In this document: positions 11,776 through 23,330 of the stretch, piece after piece
Layout: each line of letters opens with the position of its first letter
How positions within the stretch are numbered: position 1 is the stretch's first letter
Assembly (NCBI GenBank): GCA_030490835.1
Contig: CM059971.1
Location: 125,396,564 to 125,460,563, forward strand
Reading direction: 5' to 3'
Length of the DNA: 64,000 bases
DNA from: Annona cherimola
Taxonomy: Eukaryota > Streptophyta > Magnoliopsida > Magnoliales > Annonaceae
Made by a program: the position numbers and the translations under genes
The notes under the pieces: generated by a model
Database searches by the model: none
What the model was told of the DNA's origin: nothing
Seen by the model: the letters and a program-made list of their open reading frames with translations, nothing else

Positions 11776-11978
11776 CTAGGGTGACGCCGGAGATCCATCA
11801 TCGTGCTGACGGTTGGGTCCTCCCGGCACTGGTCGGTCAACGTCCGAACTCTTCGCTTGACTCCCCTTACTAAGAAAAAGAGGCCTCCAGAAACGTCGGA
11901 GGCCTCATGCAGCCAGACTGACCGGCCTCGAAAAGAGAACATAAGCATCAGCAAAACGATGCCCTTGGCAACCCTCAT
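11776..11978 (-). pseudogene. CLE signalling-peptide gene, frameshifted copy (CLE-a)
   Basis: From ATG at 11978-11976 the frame gives MRVAKGIVLLMLM (signal-peptide start) and SFRGRSVWLHEASD, which matches the intact gene at 16034-16273. It then enters a stretch that differs from that gene and leaves the CLE domain in another frame. In that second frame the minus strand encodes the dodecapeptide RPVPGGPNRQHD (11835-11800), preceded by DVD and followed by DGSPASP and a stop at 11778-11776. The spacer between the conserved blocks is 50 bases here and 42 in the intact copy, a net shift of two bases. An in-frame stop lies just upstream of the domain in its own frame, and there is no ATG. The TATA element is intact. 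A very short intron or a sequencing error cannot be excluded, but as read the copy cannot make a secreted CLE precursor. Residue 12 of the motif is Asp instead of His or Asn. Confidence 0.83.
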
Positions 11979-12057
11979 AATATGATCCAGCTCTCTCTCT
12001 CTCTCTCTCAAGTTGGAAGATGAGAAGCAGGGGAGTGTTGTAAACAGTGCAGCATTG

Positions 12058-12065
12058 TATTTATA
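12058..12065 (-). promoter_or_regulatory. TATA box of the CLE-a copy
   Basis: TATAAATA on the minus strand, 80 bases upstream of the ATG, within a GCCTATAAATACAATG context also present at the CLE-b gene. The 5' untranslated region contains a CT/GA microsatellite (11,992-12,009). Confidence 0.65.
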
Positions 12066-12290
12066 GGCAGAAAAATGCAATGTAGGTTGATGAATAATGT
12101 GGTAGTGGGATGTACGTAGATAATAGAAATTAAAGGAAAGCACATGTGGTTTTAATATTAAGCAAGGAGAGAATGGTAGTGGGCACCGCTTCGGCAATGC
12201 ATATAATGTGATCCTTAAGCCGTTGGTTTGTGGGGCAATTCAACGTGGAGGCCTGGCCCTTGTCTTCTCTCCCGCGTGGCCTTCTTAGCC

Positions 12291-14283
12291 AATGTTTCTC
12301 CTTGTACGTGGTCACCATTCGCGCCCATTGTATTTGTGCGCAGACAAAGATAATGCGCCTTGTATATATGTGTTAATAAATGGTACGTAGTTGCAGCAGG
12401 AAGAGCATAGCAATTACTCCTGTTTATATATACCGGTTGCAAGTTGACTTGAAGATTGTTTGCATTCGTGTTTTTAATATGTAACTATCCAGATCGTCTC
12501 TTCAGTGGTTGTGGGGGTAACCGAATAGTGCGTGTATATTCTATGAAGATTTTTTTTGTATATAAGTTCACGTACGTACTGCCAAGTGCCAACTGAATCA
12601 TCTAATACGTGTTTGTTTCCGAGAGATGCATTGCCCTACTCCAAATAAAACTGTGTATGGCAAGTTTGTCCAGCAATCAACAAAGCATGGCTTGATCCTC
12701 GTATCGTATATATTGGGACAACCATTTACCCCCAGGGGTGTTAATGGGTGGGGTTAGAGCCAACCTCTAATCTTAACTTATTTACAGAATTTCAACTGTA
12801 GTTCATTTACTAATAATTTGCATAATTTTAATCTTAATTTATTTATAACTAATTTATCTTAATAGGAAATAAAATAAATAATACATATATAAAATAAAAA
12901 TCTTGATCGCTTAAAGATAAACAACATTAGTAGAACAAGTAGGATGGAATTAGACAACATCTCAACATAAAACAATAGATACTGTAAAAACATTTATATA
13001 AACTGGTTGGAATTCCGGTAGGAGGATTAGATGGGTCATTACATAGGTTCATGGGTTGAAAATAATCAATCCATCATAGTTAACAGGTCAAGACTCATTT
13101 ATCCAAAGCATTCAATCTTAATCCATTTATAAATGCTGACAAAACTCGTTGCCCTCATTTGCGCATGGGACGAGTTCAAAAACCCGTGTTCGCATTTGTG
13201 CGGAGTGATTTTTCAATAGTCCTCCCAAGTTGGTGGGAGTTTTATAATTTCCCCAAGTGTGAGAGTTTCATATAAAATTTCTCTTTGTGTAGGAGTTTTA
13301 CAAATTTTTTTTTTCTATGTTATGAGAGTTATAAATGTACTTGATTGTAATATCAGTTAACACGTATACATCTCAATAAAAAAATTCATCTATAAATAGA
13401 TTGTATAGGTAAGTTCACGAGTGATTAGATCCGTTAATACTGCAATTTATAGGAGATTGCTAAGTAACATCCAAATCCAATCTAGGAATCAGCTCTTCAT
13501 GTTGGAATAGCTGTTAATTAGTAAGCCTTGAATCAAGTGAAAAGCAAATTAGAAATACTATATTAATTATGGTCTTAAACTTACTTTTTCTTATCAATTT
13601 TATATGTGAGAACTAGATCAAAGGGTTTTGGGAACAAGCAACTTATCTAATGGATTCATGTAGTTAACCATTCGATGCATTATATGAGTTAACCATTCGA
13701 TGCATTATATGTGTAGATCCATTCTTGGATTATTTAGTAGTTTGTATATAATGCTACATGAATTAAGGTGTATGATGTAAACATTTTCATGTATATATAG
13801 ATAATTTTGCTTAACAATCAAAATTTGTATTTTTATTAGTATTATATACATTATGAAATATGATATTACAATCAAATATTTTCACAACTCTCATTATGGA
13901 GGGACATCTTGTAGATATTCCTATACTTGGGCGGAGGGGGGGGGGAGGACTTTGTAAATGCCCCCAACCAAGGATACATGACACCTATGCCCTGCATCTG
14001 GTAGGGTTTGAATGCTGATCGGTCCTGTGACCGACCCTAGCATTATCAACATGCCTAATGTGTGGCTGGCAACCATCAAAATTTGTATTATACTGCTTTA
14101 TATTCATAAAAATAAAAGAAATTTATATATGAACAAATTAGAAATACAACCGTGTTATTTTGTTTTGTTAGAACTTGGAAGATAGTTCCATCTTATGGAA
14201 ATTATGAATAATATTGTCATACATTATATATATTTTTGCTTCAATGTACTCATGATCGGTCTGCCCTTAAATTATAGATAATT
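12291..14283. other. Intergenic DNA between units A and B, old repeats
   Basis: About 12,733-13,155 starts with CAGGGGTGTTAATGGG and has a body of repeated ATTTAT-type blocks like the hAT element at 49727; it looks like a decayed relative with no clear TSD. About 13,200-13,980 is bounded by loosely inverted arms (CCTCCCAAGT-type on the left, ACTTGGGCGGAGG on the right). It contains a 25-bp tandem repeat, GTTAACCATTCGATGCAT with its flank, twice at 13,663-13,711. A run of G lies at about 13,935-13,944. No gene was recognised. Confidence 0.45.
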
Positions 14284-14356
14284 TACCAGTAATGGTATAA
14301 GTTGACAATATGGTGTTAGAAATAAAATTTGTTTTTGAGTTAAAGCAACTCATACC

Positions 14357-14767
14357 GTGGAATGATCTTTTGAAGCCAGCTTCACAATGGCCTCCGTAGA
14401 GCCAGCCCAAAAACTTATTTTTTAAAAACTTTTTTTTGATTTTTTTTCATGGGTAAGTAAATCTAGGTGTGTTAAATCTATAAACCAAGTTTTACCATTT
14501 TTGGATGTTTTCAAGTATTTATTTTGGATTTTTAAATACAGTGGCATTTCCGTAATTTTCTAATCTAAAAAAATTACGAAAATGCCACTGTGTTTAAAAA
14601 TCCAAAATAAATACTTAAAAACATCCAAAAATGGTAAAACTTGGTTTATAGGTTTAACACACCTAGATTTACTTACCCATGAAAAAAAATCAATTTTTTT
14701 TTTTAAAAAAATAGGTTTTTGGGCTGGCTTTACGGAAGCCACTGTGAAGCCGGCTTCAAAAGATCAA
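14357..14767. mobile_element. Mutator-like foldback MITE
   Basis: Long inverted repeat with arms TGATCTTTTGAAGCCAGC and its near-complement GCCGGCTTCAAAAGATCA, centred near 14,565. The inner arms contain AAGTTTTACCATTTTTGG and CAGTGGCATTT. The direct repeat AACTCATACC flanks it at 14347-14356 and 14768-14777 (10 bp; probably a 9-bp TSD plus one chance base). Unit A is empty at this point. Confidence 0.85.
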
Positions 14768-16033
14768 AACTCACTCATACCTAATTAAACAATATCATTA
14801 TAAGGTAATTATTTCAAATTGGTGATGAATAATGCACATCTTGAGGGTTGGATCAATAGGCAAATGAACAGATGGGAAGCCATCTGCAGACCTGAGTGTG
14901 GGCGCGTCGACAATTGAATTTCCAATTCTGATGCGAGACAAATCGTTCAATAAATCACAAGATTTAACAAAAAAAAATCCACGTACGTACTCTTCTTCCC
15001 CTTTGATAGTGTAGTGAAAAAGCCTATTTTCATGCACCGAAAGCGACATGGGATGCAGGATAGGAGAAGTAAACACATTAAAAATCCCAAGATGAGTGCC
15101 TTGTTGTTTGTAACCATCCTTGTCTGTTTCGAGCATTTCGAGCCATCCAGTGTGCTTCCAGATATAATTCCCACCAAATGGAACCATACATACCTGGAAG
15201 AATTGGAAGATCCAAATTCGCTGCATATAAATATGCATATATATGTCAGTGGCCCAAAAGAATCATACAGATCCTTAAAGCAACAGTTGATCCATGTTCG
15301 AAGAATGCGATTGATCAACTCATTGAGCCGGAATTATTATTGATTCTTCATCACAGAAGCAGCCCATAGCTAGATTGAATGGCCTGGATCATCAACACAT
15401 AAACGTTATATATGCTGATTGCAACTCTGTCCAATGCATGAAGGCCCAGACCTGAGATTAGGACGTCGGATTAATTAGTTAGTTTGAAATATCCTCTGGA
15501 TAAGTGTTGCATGTGGGAGCAATCCTGGCAGTAGGATGAAGCTAGGCTCTATCAAATCCAGACACAAGAGGGATAATTAAATTCAAGAAAGAATATCTAA
15601 GAAAGAGAAATATTTTATTAACGCGAAGATCCATGGAGATACAAAACTGCTTGCCCTCAACAGCGTAAATACCGTTACCATCTTCCTCATCATCACTTCA
15701 CTATACTAGCTTGTTGCCTCAAGCATGCAAGAGGAAATGCTAATTCCGGACGCTCCATCTTCCACGCACTGCTAGCAATGAGGCACATGCATGTGTGGGG
15801 ATCGATCAAAGACTAAATTAGAGAAATGCAACTGGATATGCAGAAGTATTTTCCTCGCCTCACTATTAAACTTTTGCTTATCTTTCACTCGAAATATTAA
15901 TTAAGGTCTTAGATCATGCACGCATGCATGTGTGCCATATATGTCTTCAGGTTGGCGAAGCATTGTGATTTTACGATGGGGTGGTGGTCTGGAACCAGCA
16001 TTCCTCAAGCTACCTACAAGCGTAGGTAGCTAG

Positions 16034-16273
16034 CTAGACTGACCCCGGAGGTCCGTCATGGTGCTGACGATTGGGTCCTCCGGGCACTGTTCGGTCAACG
16101 TCCGGATTCTCTAGCATTGCCCTCCACCCCTCAATATCAAGAAAGTCGGAGGCCTCATGCAGCTGGACTGACCGGCCTCGAAAATAGCGCCCTTCCAACG
16201 TGGTTGTCGTGCAGCCCAAGATCATGAGCATCAGAAAAAAGATGCCCTTGGCAGCCCTCATAATATCCGCCAT
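16034..16273 (-). CDS. CLE signalling-peptide precursor (CLE-b)
   Basis: Encodes a 79-residue secreted precursor. Residues 1-21 (MADIMRAAKGIFFLMLMILG and on) are hydrophobic and suit a signal peptide. The middle is a variable linker. The C-terminal CLE domain is RTVPGGPNRQHH (residues 61-72, bases 16093-16058), followed by DGPPGSV. CLE peptides are trimmed to 12-13 residues, often hydroxylated and arabinosylated at Pro7, and act outside the cell on CLV1/BAM-type receptor kinases; Pro7 is present here. The usual Pro9 is Arg, as in the CLE-a copy. The conserved start across both copies is Met5 (codon 16261-16259), so the mature precursor may begin there (75 residues). The gene has no intron and a TATA box 87 bases upstream. 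The neighbouring copy in unit A is frameshifted, which leaves this as the functional gene of the pair. Confidence 0.88.
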   Translation of the reverse strand: MADIMRAAKGIFFLMLMILGCTTTTLEGRYFRGRSVQLHEASDFLDIEGWRAMLENPDVDRTVPGGPNRQHHDGPPGSV

Positions 16274-16359
16274 CGATATATGTATGAATATAATATCTAT
16301 CTCTATATCTCAGATTGAAAGATGGGAAGAAGGGGAGTGTTGTAGGCAGTGAAGCATTG

Positions 16360-16367
16360 TATTTATA
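16360..16367 (-). promoter_or_regulatory. TATA box of CLE-b
   Basis: TATAAATA in the same CCTATAAATACAATGC context as in the CLE-a copy, 87 bases from the first ATG. Confidence 0.65.
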
Positions 16368-16515
16368 GGCAGAAAAATGCAATGTAGGTTGATGGATAAT
16401 GTGGTAGTGGGATGTAGATAATAGAAAGGAAAGCATATATGGTTTTAATATTAAGGAGAGAATGGTAGTGGGCACCGCTTTGGCCATGTCTTCTCTCCCA
16501 CCCTCCCACCTGGCT

Positions 16516-19244
16516 ATATTTAAGATACTGAGAGACATTAAGAAAAGATAATGCCAGGCATGTGGAGAGACATTTTTGTTTAAGGAATGACGATTGATTT
16601 TCTCATGGCGACGTTTGCTTTATGTTCTCCTCACAAATCAAAATCATACCGGCGATATGAATGAGAAGCTGTTTGGTAATTTGAGAGTGGGAAATAGGAT
16701 GGGATTATTGATCATATCTATATGATAAACGTAAAACGAAATAAGATATACATAGATAGGATGGTTGTATGTAAAGATATAAGAAAATGGTTGGAAAGTA
16801 ATTGTGAAAATAGGAAAAAATAAGATAGTTGGGTAATTATAATGTTGATTTTTGGAATTTTCCGTTCCTATTTCTATTTTCAAATTACCAAACAGTTCAT
16901 TAAAATGTGATAGACTCGAATATTAGTTCCATGTGTAAATAAATAAGGAACTAAACATCAAATTCTTCATGATGTGTGTCTCGCGAGTACCACAAAACAC
17001 CTTGAAGATGTTCTCTTTAATTAATGCCTGTAGAAGTTGAATATTATAATCATGCATGCATGCTAATTAACAGTTTATGCCCTAGGATATTTTCACCATT
17101 TACTGATTAAATTAGTGGTCATCATTCCATTGTAGTGGAACTCACAACAAAAATTATCTTCGGAAACAAAGATTTTATTGCACAACCAATTAAACGAATT
17201 GGTAGATTTGGAAGAACGTAAAAATAAAACAAAAAAAGGAATTTGCCTTGTCGCTTCTGTAAAAGCTAGCCGGTCCAAACAATCTTTAAATATAGAGGTT
17301 TATAGAGGTTTTTACATTTGTTCCTACGAAATTTAGGTGAAATTGCTTGTATGTTACGACTTCTATAAAATTGACATCCGCGCCTATAAGGTTTGCTCGA
17401 AATTACAGGCATAACTACAAACCCAAAGCCTTAATTTTTTGAAAATGATAACAATGCTCCTATAAATAAATTAATGAAAAATACAAGAAAATGTCCTTAA
17501 AATATTTTTTAAAAAATATTTAAGGTTTATAGGTGCCTCTGCAATTTTAAGCAAATCTTGTAGGTATAAATGTCAAATTTATAAAAGTTGTGACATTTGT
17601 AATTTTTTAAAACTTTGTAGATATGGATTCAAAACCTCTTAAATATATAAAGTCAATTTCATGGCGGGGAATTGGTGAGCAAAAGCTAATGAAGTTTAGA
17701 AGTTTTCACAGATCGAGCTGGAGCTTAATTTTAACCCTAATTCATTTTTAAAATTTCAAACATAATCCGTTTATTAATTCATTTAAAAAATCTCGATCTT
17801 AAACCATTTACAATCCATTTAATAAATGGTTTGACGAGTTATTAGCAGATCGTATATTTATTATAAATGAATTAAGATCAAGCTAATTTAAGATCGGATG
17901 TATTGTTTATAATTGTCATGGTGAATTGATTTATGCCTACATAATACGTAGCATGTCCAAATCTTTATTGAAAAAGAGGTATATATTTGATGCATTAGCA
18001 CATAGAAAGACAACAACTTGGCAAAATAGAGAGAGAATAGAGAGAGAGAAATAGTAATAGAAATAGAGGGAGGAAAAGTTAAAGACGGAGAGGGAAATAT
18101 AGAGGGCAGGAGATAAAGGAGAGAAAAGGTGGAAATAGGGAGATCGATGGAGAGGTAGAGAGAGTGAGACAGAAAGCATAGGCAACAGTAAAGATGCAAT
18201 GACAATGCTATGACATCACAACAAGAAAAATGCTATAGAGTTGTAGATGAAGGAAGGAAAGTAGTGAATTGAAATGGGAGAAATAAATTTAGAGTTTACG
18301 AAATAGCCTATCATCTAGTTAGATAGCGAGTCGATCATATATTTTAATTTCTTAAAACATCCTTCCAGCGTTTTCACCTTCTCCGGATTCAAATCTGAAC
18401 ATATAAGAAAGTGTGGTTTTATCACACTAAAACAAAGTACATTTTTTGGTAGCCCTCGTGGGCAAACCAAAAAAAAAATAGAATCCTTGTTAGCAAAGAA
18501 ATGAATATACAAGAAAAATCTCTTTGCTTAAAATAATACTTTTATAAGCTAGAAAAAATTTCCTTGCTTACAGTGACTCTTTGATTCTTAAGAAAAATTT
18601 TCCTAGTTTATGATAAGGTTTTGGCAATTAAATTAAAATAAATTTGGCTGCCTAAATACAAAAACTGTAAATTATTGATAAATAAATTTCTTCTTAATGA
18701 ATGCTATATGGAGGATGTGTTTAGTTTTTGATAAAATTTTTGAAAGAAAAGTTTGTTTATGTAAAAGTTTATGAAACGATAAAAAAAAATGATGTGATAT
18801 GGTAGAGATTATAATGAGAAGAAATGAGAATAAGATTAAAATAGATGAGATAATGGTAAGAAAAGTTGTAGAAAAATGATTAAAAATAAAATATTCCACA
18901 AAATATTGACAACCGAGTTTTTATTTAGCAACTAAAATTTTAGTTTCTTGTAAGGAAATTTTAGTTGCCAAAGATAAAATTTTTGATGGCCCTATTTTTC
19001 ATACATAAGAGTCCACGAAAATAAAAAGTCCTAATTACCTATGTCATGTGTTTATTGGCTTCAATGGATCAGGCATGACATATTCTTTCTTGTCTGTATA
19101 TCAAGCATGGGGCCTTTTTTGGGTTAGTTATTGTGTTCATTGCGTGTCTTGTGATCTTATCCACAAGAAAAATAATTGGGCCCATAATTAGGTCGCTGTC
19201 GCCTCAACGATTTGGATGGCGATCCTCATCTGGTATCTAAAGGG
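16516..19244. other. Repeat-rich spacer between the two CLE duplications
   Basis: No gene. About 16,668-16,900 is a small inverted-repeat MITE with arms CTGTTTGGTAATTTGAGA and TTCAAATTACCAAACAG. About 17,290-17,650 is a foldback with arms AGAGGTTTTTACATTTGT and its near-complement. About 17,715-17,890 resembles the body of the hAT element at 49727. About 18,010-18,170 is a purine-rich GAGAGA tract. About 18,715-18,900 is a diverged copy of the Tourist-like family seen at 59645. Confidence 0.5.
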
Positions 19245-19526
19245 CTAGCTCCAAAATGCAGTAGCTAACGGTGCAATCTTATCTGGACTCCAACAGGCTC
19301 TCTCTCTCTCAATATCCGTGGATCGATGTGGCGCTCCGGGCACCAAATAGAGACAGCTGTTTTACATTCGTTAGTGGTTTCAACTTCCAAGACTTTCCAG
19401 CCGATATGGATCAGAACAAAGAGTCCAACAAGGCAATGAATTTTGAAGTATAAAAGGCCCATTTGAAAATGGTACTAAAGCTAAAGCTAAAGCCTAATTC
19501 AAGCCCTTTTAAAAACTTTAAGTTGG

Positions 19527-19802
19527 AGGTAAAACTTTTTGATGAAAATTTTTCAGAGCAAAAATTGTCAAGTTGATAGAAAATGATGTGATATGATAGG
19601 GATAATAATGAGGTATAAAAAGAATAAAGTTAAAATAGATAGGGTAGTTGTATGAGTATTTGTGTGGAAATGATTGAAAAGTAGGGTTGTTTGTATAGGA
19701 AAATGTGAAAAAATAATTAAAAAATAAGGTAGTTATGGAGAGTGAAAAGTTTTTGATTGAAAAGTTTTTGTTGACATGTTTTGTGTGTAACTAAACACAC
19801 CC
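19527..19802. mobile_element. Tourist/Harbinger-like MITE copy, one end decayed
   Basis: Internal sequence matches the family at 59645 in reverse orientation (GATAGAAAATGATGTGATAT and related blocks) and ends with CTAAACACACCC at 19802. The left terminus is diverged. Unit 2 lacks the element at the matching site near 27,545. Confidence 0.65.
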
Positions 19803-20639
19803 TAAAAAGACAAACGCTTGAAACCAACTGCCTTTGGCTTGGTTCGTGAGCCGTGTTAAACTCATGTAATTAGGAGTGATTTTTATCCCAAAAAAAAAGA
19901 CAGTGATGCTTCCTCTGCTGCCACGGAAAAAGGTCGTCTGCCAATGCATGGTAGGTAGGAGACTAGGAGGTACGATAAGGGAGGCAACGTGGAATGTCCT
20001 AACTCGCTTCCATTAAACTAGGTCCTTTTTTTGTTCTTAATGACCTTTTTAATATTGGCAGCTTTGCTTTCATGGTTTTACAATTGAACACTAGGCAATG
20101 ATTTTTAATAATTACATTTTGAAAAAAGAAAATATTCCCACTAAAAGTAAATGCTGCTTGGAAATGATTTTTCGGAAATTCAAATTTCTAAATTTAATAA
20201 ACGAGGAGTTAACACGCAAAGAAACCCTAAAGCAAATAGCCCTTTCTGTCGCTTTAAGTTAAAGAAATCTGGGAAAACGGCGGGCCGGATAATTTGACAG
20301 TGACCTGTGAAATCTGAGCAAATGGTAGGCCATTTTTTGAAATTTACTTAAAAAACATCTTTTTATTTTTTAATCACCGTCCATCTCGTCGTACTTGGAA
20401 AGTTGTCCCAGAAGCTTTTCACATCCTTGGAATTTTCTTGGTTAGACCGTTAGAAAGGGTTTAGTATTGTGCCTTCATTAAAAGCAGGAAGCTTTCCTGT
20501 AATTTTATTGGACGAACAAAATCTCAACTTCCGATTCCCTAAGATTGGATTACTGTGAAGAACTGATCTGTTTAACTTTTAAGATCTGAATTTTTGTTTT
20601 GTTAAGATAATCGCAGTGCTGCCACATCGATGATCAAAC

Positions 20640-23330
20640 CCTCTTTGTTGTTTTGTATTCGGAGGGGTCTCCTCTGCCACATAGTACTCGATTTGTCGTC
20701 CAATGGTGGTGCCATTTGGGCGTGTTATGCCCCAGTCCCGCACTCTGGGGTGGGAATCAGAGTGGGTAAAACTGTTACCAAGCCTTAACTAGGCTTAACT
20801 CATTTTTGACCTGAGTAAAATTAATATATTTTTAATCCAGTATAAAAATGAGTCAGAAAGTTTGACCTAAATCCAAAATATAAGGACGGGTGGGTCGGTC
20901 ATCTCTGGAGTCGCCCTACATATATTAATTTATTAAAAATTATAAATTTATATTTAAATCTTATTATTATTATTTTTCAAAAATTTCACATTTTTTGTAT
21001 TTAACTATATTAACATTAGAAGAATCAATTTATCCAGAAAACAATATAATAATCCATAAGAAGAATTTGCACATATATAACTCTTATGTATAATTGTTAT
21101 TAATATAAATTTATACTATATTTTTTCATGTTTTGTTTTATTAATGATGTGTTTTTAATAATTAGTAAAATATTAAAACATATAACATTTAAATTTAGTA
21201 TAGACGCACCTTTATGTTTGATATGTATATAAAATTTTAAAATAATTTTTTTTAACCAGCATTTTTTACCCAACCCATTATTTCAAAACTGATCCAATAT
21301 CAATCCAAAGTTTGTTCTAAAACTTATTAAAAGAAAATAAGAGTCAAACCGACTTTGTCCCGATCCGGTATAAAAATAGGATTAGACTCTTTTCAAAAGT
21401 AGAGTTAGGGTTGAGCAAATCTTGAACCATTAATGCCCGCCCTAATTCCCACCCATACTCCATGCCTAACTCAACAAAAATTAGCATTTAGGCCTTTTTT
21501 TTTTTAAAAGCATGATTTGAAGAATTAAATACTTAAGAAAGTTGCTACCAGGGCAATGATCTAGTGTTATGGGACAATGGCAAACAAAATGCTTACATGT
21601 TTTTTGCATTTCTCCTTGTTACATGAGTTTTATAGATTCTCTCAAACGGATGTTTACAAAATTCTCTCCATGTTGCGAGAGTTGTGAAGATGCTTGATTG
21701 CATTACTAATTGTCATGGTGTATAAATACTAATAAAAAACATTAAGAAAGTCAATTGATAAATAAAATTAGGGTTAATGTTTAAGCAAATGTGAATTTGA
21801 GTTCCTTACTAATTGTCATGGTGTATAAATACTAATAAAAAATATTAAGAAAGTCAGTTGATAAATAAAATTAGGGTTAATGTTTAAGCAAATTTGAATT
21901 TGAGTTCCCTCATTTTTCCTATTTATATTTATATTTGGCCCATGATCATTTGTGCCATTTGCAACAGGCTGAAATGCATATATTTTTATTTTGAATTTTT
22001 TTTATAAAAAAATTAATTTAGGCGTGTTTAATTCATAAACAAAGTTTTATATCTTTGTAGATTTATATATATATATATATATTATTTTAACTTTTTAACA
22101 TATAAGTGTTTTTGTTGCTTTTAACAATTTAAATAGACTAAAATACTTATGTATTTATAAATCAAATAAATATATCCAAAAATGATAAAATTTAGTACAT
22201 ATATTAAAGGAACATAAAAGCATATTTTTGGACTGGTATGAAATGATCTTATCCTTTTATATTTAATATAAAATATATCGAAGATAAAATGCCTAAACTA
22301 ATTTTCATATTTATGAGCTCTATATTATTTGTATTTAAGTTTGAATATATGTTTGTCATATTGAAATTATATCATGAATAAACCATATTATTTTCATTTA
22401 TACCTATGTTTATATTTAGATTATTTACCTTCACATGTATCTTATTTAATTTTGAAATGTTGAGTTTTCTTCTAGGAATATATTATACATTGTTATTTTT
22501 TAAAAATCTAATTAGTCTTTATATTATTTTTTACATAAATTGTTGTTATTATATTTTGATATAAAATTTTAAAATTTTTGCTCTTTAAATTGGATTTCAA
22601 CTTGAATTTCAAGCTCAATCTGACTTACATAAATAAGATATAAGATTTAGGTTTAAAAATAAGATCAAGGTTAGGATTAAGATTTATATTTACAAGTTAA
22701 GGAAAACTTAATTAACATTTAGATTTTACAAATAAAATTAAGATTAAAGTTGAGGCAAACTCAAAATGGCACCCCAACTCTCAGGAAAGTTAACCAGTCC
22801 CTGCAAATCCTACCCTTAAATTTTGTTTTTTAATTAAAGTATAATTAATTTTGGAACTTATAAATAACTATGGAAATTGCTCAATTTTTGAAAAGAAATA
22901 TTTTAATTCCGTTAAAAATTTGAAGATTTGTCCACTAAATACACGCGTGTAGTAAAACGCAAATCTTCCATTCAAATAAGACAGAATTGGCAGCTGAAAG
23001 ACAAAGAAGAGCCACGAAGCAGGTGTGTAGAATTAGTCAAAAATTGGAATTGGAATTGATTTCCTCACATTCTTCAAAGTTCAGCCTGTCTTACTCGAGT
23101 CACCACTCACTTCCGTTGATAAACAAAATTCAGTTCTCTGCAAAACATTCGCGACAGCAAACTACAATAAAAGGTCTCTATCATGTGGTTGGCATTGTCT
23201 GCAGTGTTTTTTTAATTCCCAGTGGGGATTACTAGATGGGTATGAAGAGTCACCCCCATGGTGAGTTCTGTTCTGCATCAAACCATTAATTAATTACCCC
23301 CTTAGTCAGCTAACTGAAATCTAAAGATAG
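20640..23330. other. Segment of about 2.7 kb present only in unit 1
   Basis: Unit 2 passes directly from CCACATCAACAATCAAACAC to the TTATTCATTTGAAAAAC block (30,550-30,590), whereas unit 1 has these pieces 2.7 kb apart. The segment includes a hAT-like element at about 20,744-21,456 (TGGGGTGGGAATC and inverted GATTCCCACCC-type ends, with an interior rich in GGGTCGG; TSD unclear). It also has a 103-bp tandem repeat in two copies (21,703-21,909), a foldback around 21,990-22,250, and otherwise AT-rich DNA. No gene was recognised. Confidence 0.6.

Larger units (their letters stand above)
6965..12290. repeat. Direct duplication, unit A (carries the frameshifted CLE gene)
   Basis: Aligns in order with unit B at about 14,284-16,515. 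Shared landmarks include the TTGGTGATGAAT block (about 7,075 and 14,818), the CGAGACAA-TCGTTCAAT block (about 9,645 and 14,935), the TCAGTGGCCCAAAAGAATCA block (about 10,609 and 15,245), and the whole CLE gene with its promoter. Unit A is longer because it carries a 2.2-kb hAT element, an AT-rich foldback (about 9,840-10,200), a poly-A retroposon and a 376-bp Mutator-like MITE, all absent from unit B. Confidence 0.85.
14284..16515. repeat. Direct duplication, unit B (carries intact CLE-b)
   Basis: The shorter partner of unit A (6,965-12,290), lacking the hAT element, the poly-A retroposon and the 376-bp MITE found there. It has one private insertion, the foldback at 14357-14767, where unit A is empty (GCAACCCAAATCTAAC near 7,026). 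Similarity continues through the CLE gene and promoter to the CTTCTCTCCC block near 16,490. Confidence 0.85.

Noticed and set aside
19271..19453. Short ORF matching part of an ORF near 27,218 (QSYLxSNxxxLSQYxWIDV)
   Set aside because: The match comes from the tandem duplication. Indels between the copies shift the frame and both ends diverge, so there is no sign of protein conservation.
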